From: Actinomycetes bacterium
Lineage (GTDB): Bacteria > Actinomycetota > Actinomycetes > Actinomycetales > JAJYRW01
DNA: 5,477 nucleotides
Direction of reading: 5' to 3'
Assembly (NCBI GenBank): GCA_021793895.1
Contig: JAJYRW010000119.1
Span: 1-5,477 of the forward strand
The translations under genes were made by a program, and so were the position numbers. The stretch's first letter is position 1. Every line of letters begins with the position of its first letter. The notes beneath the pieces are model-generated. The model was not told the DNA's origin and did not search any database. It saw only the letters and a program-made list of their open reading frames with translations. This document shows positions 4,483 through 5,477 of the stretch, piece by piece.

Positions 4483-5477
4483 ATGAGAAAGAATTTGCGC
4501 CGAGGTTTGGCGGCTTTGAGCGCTGGCGCCTTGCTTACGGCCGGCACCACGGCGATTGTTTACGCGGATGATCCCCAGGATCCGGAAGCACCGGAGATTG
4601 TAAATGTTGCCTCCGCTGCCGATGAGTATCGAGCTCCCGAGGTAACGGTCAGTTTCGTTCCCGATTGGAACGATGCGGATGCGTTGAATGACGGGAAGAC
4701 CACCGAGGACATTGGCCACGGCGAAGTCTGGGGCACCTACGGGCAAAATCAAGAAACCCACTGGGCCGAATATGTGTGGCCCGACCCGGTAACTGTTTCC
4801 GGTTCAAACGTGTGGTTCTGGAACGATGAGCCGAACCCGGGCAATGTGCGTCCGCCGGAGTCGTGGTCGCTTGAGTACTTCGACGAGGACGCGGACGAGT
4901 ACGTCGCGATTGACGCGGAATACCCGATCGTGGGCGATTCCGGGCAAATTCGCGGTCCCAACGAGGTCACGTTCGATGAGGTCACCACGACCCAGCTGCG
5001 CCTGTTGATCGATGCGCAGCCCAACGGTGATTCTTGGTACTCGGTCGCTGCAACGGAGTGGGAAGTGATTGGTTACTACCACGGTGAAGGCGAGCCCGAA
5101 CCGGAACCTGACGACCCGAATGCTCCGGTTGAGTCCGAAGAGGTAACCCGCCGTGTCATCACGGGTGCGGCGCCGGAACTGCCTGGTCAGGTTTGGGTGC
5201 TTCCCAAAGATGGTCCCCTCGCGTATCACGATGTGATTTGGGACGTCGACGGCGTCGCTTGGGATGAGACCGTCACCATCACGGGTGCTGTCTCGGGTTT
5301 CGATCTTGAGGTCGAGGCGACCGTCTACGTTGTCGACACGCTGGACGCGGGACTCGAATACTTCGACTACGCCGCGACCATCACCACTCCCGGTGCAGCC
5401 CCGGTTTGCCCCGCAACCGTCACCGGCTTGTTTGATGATGGCTCTTCCAGCAATGACTTCCCGGTCGCTTGGGAAAC
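4483..5477 (+). CDS. Secreted multidomain protein with discoidin-like and bacterial Ig-like modules (3' end beyond window)
   Basis: This large exported protein is cut by the window end after 331 codons. Residues 1-28 form a signal peptide: basic MRKNLRRG, a hydrophobic core of Ala/Leu, and likely cleavage at VYA before Asp29. An acidic Pro-rich segment follows, then a module at about 39-199 (NVAS...ALNDG...WGTYG...HWAEYVW...SWSLEYF...LRLLID) that resembles F5/8 type C (discoidin-like) carbohydrate-binding modules attached to actinobacterial glycosidases. A Glu/Pro/Asp linker (about 200-220) leads to a bacterial Ig-like repeat (about 221-285; GAAPELP...DG...VIWD). A second repeat begins near 297 (GAAPVCP...DDG...VAWE). 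No catalytic domain is visible yet; one may lie downstream, since enzymes with this N-terminal layout are often very long. It follows the glycosidase with no terminator between them, so it is probably co-transcribed and acts on the same extracellular glycan. The LRRGLAA stretch could also pass as a weak Tat motif, but a Sec route is more likely. Confidence 0.82.
   Translation, partial: MRKNLRRGLAALSAGALLTAGTTAIVYADDPQDPEAPEIVNVASAADEYRAPEVTVSFVPDWNDADALNDGKTTEDIGHGEVWGTYGQNQETHWAEYVWPDPVTVSGSNVWFWNDEPNPGNVRPPESWSLEYFDEDADEYVAIDAEYPIVGDSGQIRGPNEVTFDEVTTTQLRLLIDAQPNGDSWYSVAATEWEVIGYYHGEGEPEPEPDDPNAPVESEEVTRRVITGAAPELPGQVWVLPKDGPLAYHDVIWDVDGVAWDETVTITGAVSGFDLEVEATVYVVDTLDAGLEYFDYAATITTPGAAPVCPATVTGLFDDGSSSNDFPVAWE

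Noticed and set aside
4457..4483. Terminator between the glycosidase and the secreted protein gene
   Set aside because: No stem-loop or T run is present; the close spacing favours one transcript.
4092..5229. Minus-strand frames over the glycosidase end and the secreted protein gene
   Set aside because: The plus strand carries a signal peptide and recognisable modules throughout; the antisense products are Arg-rich and have no recognisable family.

Overview
The window looks like actinobacterial chromosome. Coding sequence is moderately GC-rich, the aldolase is of the class II FbaA type usual in Actinobacteria, the best promoter has a TAGGCT -10 box, and GTG and TTG starts occur. An Actinomycetaceae-like host fits the short GC-rich tandem repeats and the glycan-degrading genes, but the genus cannot be fixed from the sequence.

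Region by region: (1) 1-757 is the 3' part of a housekeeping class II fructose-bisphosphate aldolase gene, closed by a clear intrinsic terminator at 839-876. (2) 758-1492 is a long gene-free stretch rich in repeats: an octamer array, four copies of an 18-bp tandem repeat, a perfect 16-bp-arm palindrome, and a 113-bp element bounded by perfect 19-bp inverted repeats (possible MITE or IS relic). This looks like a boundary between core and accessory DNA. (3) 1493-1958 carries a strong promoter with an overlapping LacI-family-like operator, a 14-codon leader ORF with a good ribosome-binding site, and a TatB-like Tat translocase subunit started from GTG. (4) 1959-2113 is a 155-bp spacer with inverted repeats, a possible weak promoter and a 12-bp hairpin just before the next gene. 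(5) 2114-4459 encodes a Tat-exported DUF1680 enzyme (GH127/GH146-type beta-L-arabinofuranosidase) with its Zn/Cys active site intact. (6) From 4483 to the window end runs a second secreted protein with a Sec-type signal peptide, a discoidin-like (F5/8 type C-like) module and tandem bacterial Ig-like repeats; it is cut by the window edge.

Working model: regions 3-6 form a plant-glycan (L-arabinofuranoside) utilisation locus, probably sugar-controlled through a LacI-type regulator. The unusual point is that a Tat translocase subunit lies directly upstream of a Tat-dependent glycosidase, behind a sugar-type operator. That raises the possibility of a dedicated, co-regulated Tat component. The adjacency, operator-like sequence and twin-arginine signal are visible; dedicated function and co-regulation are inference.
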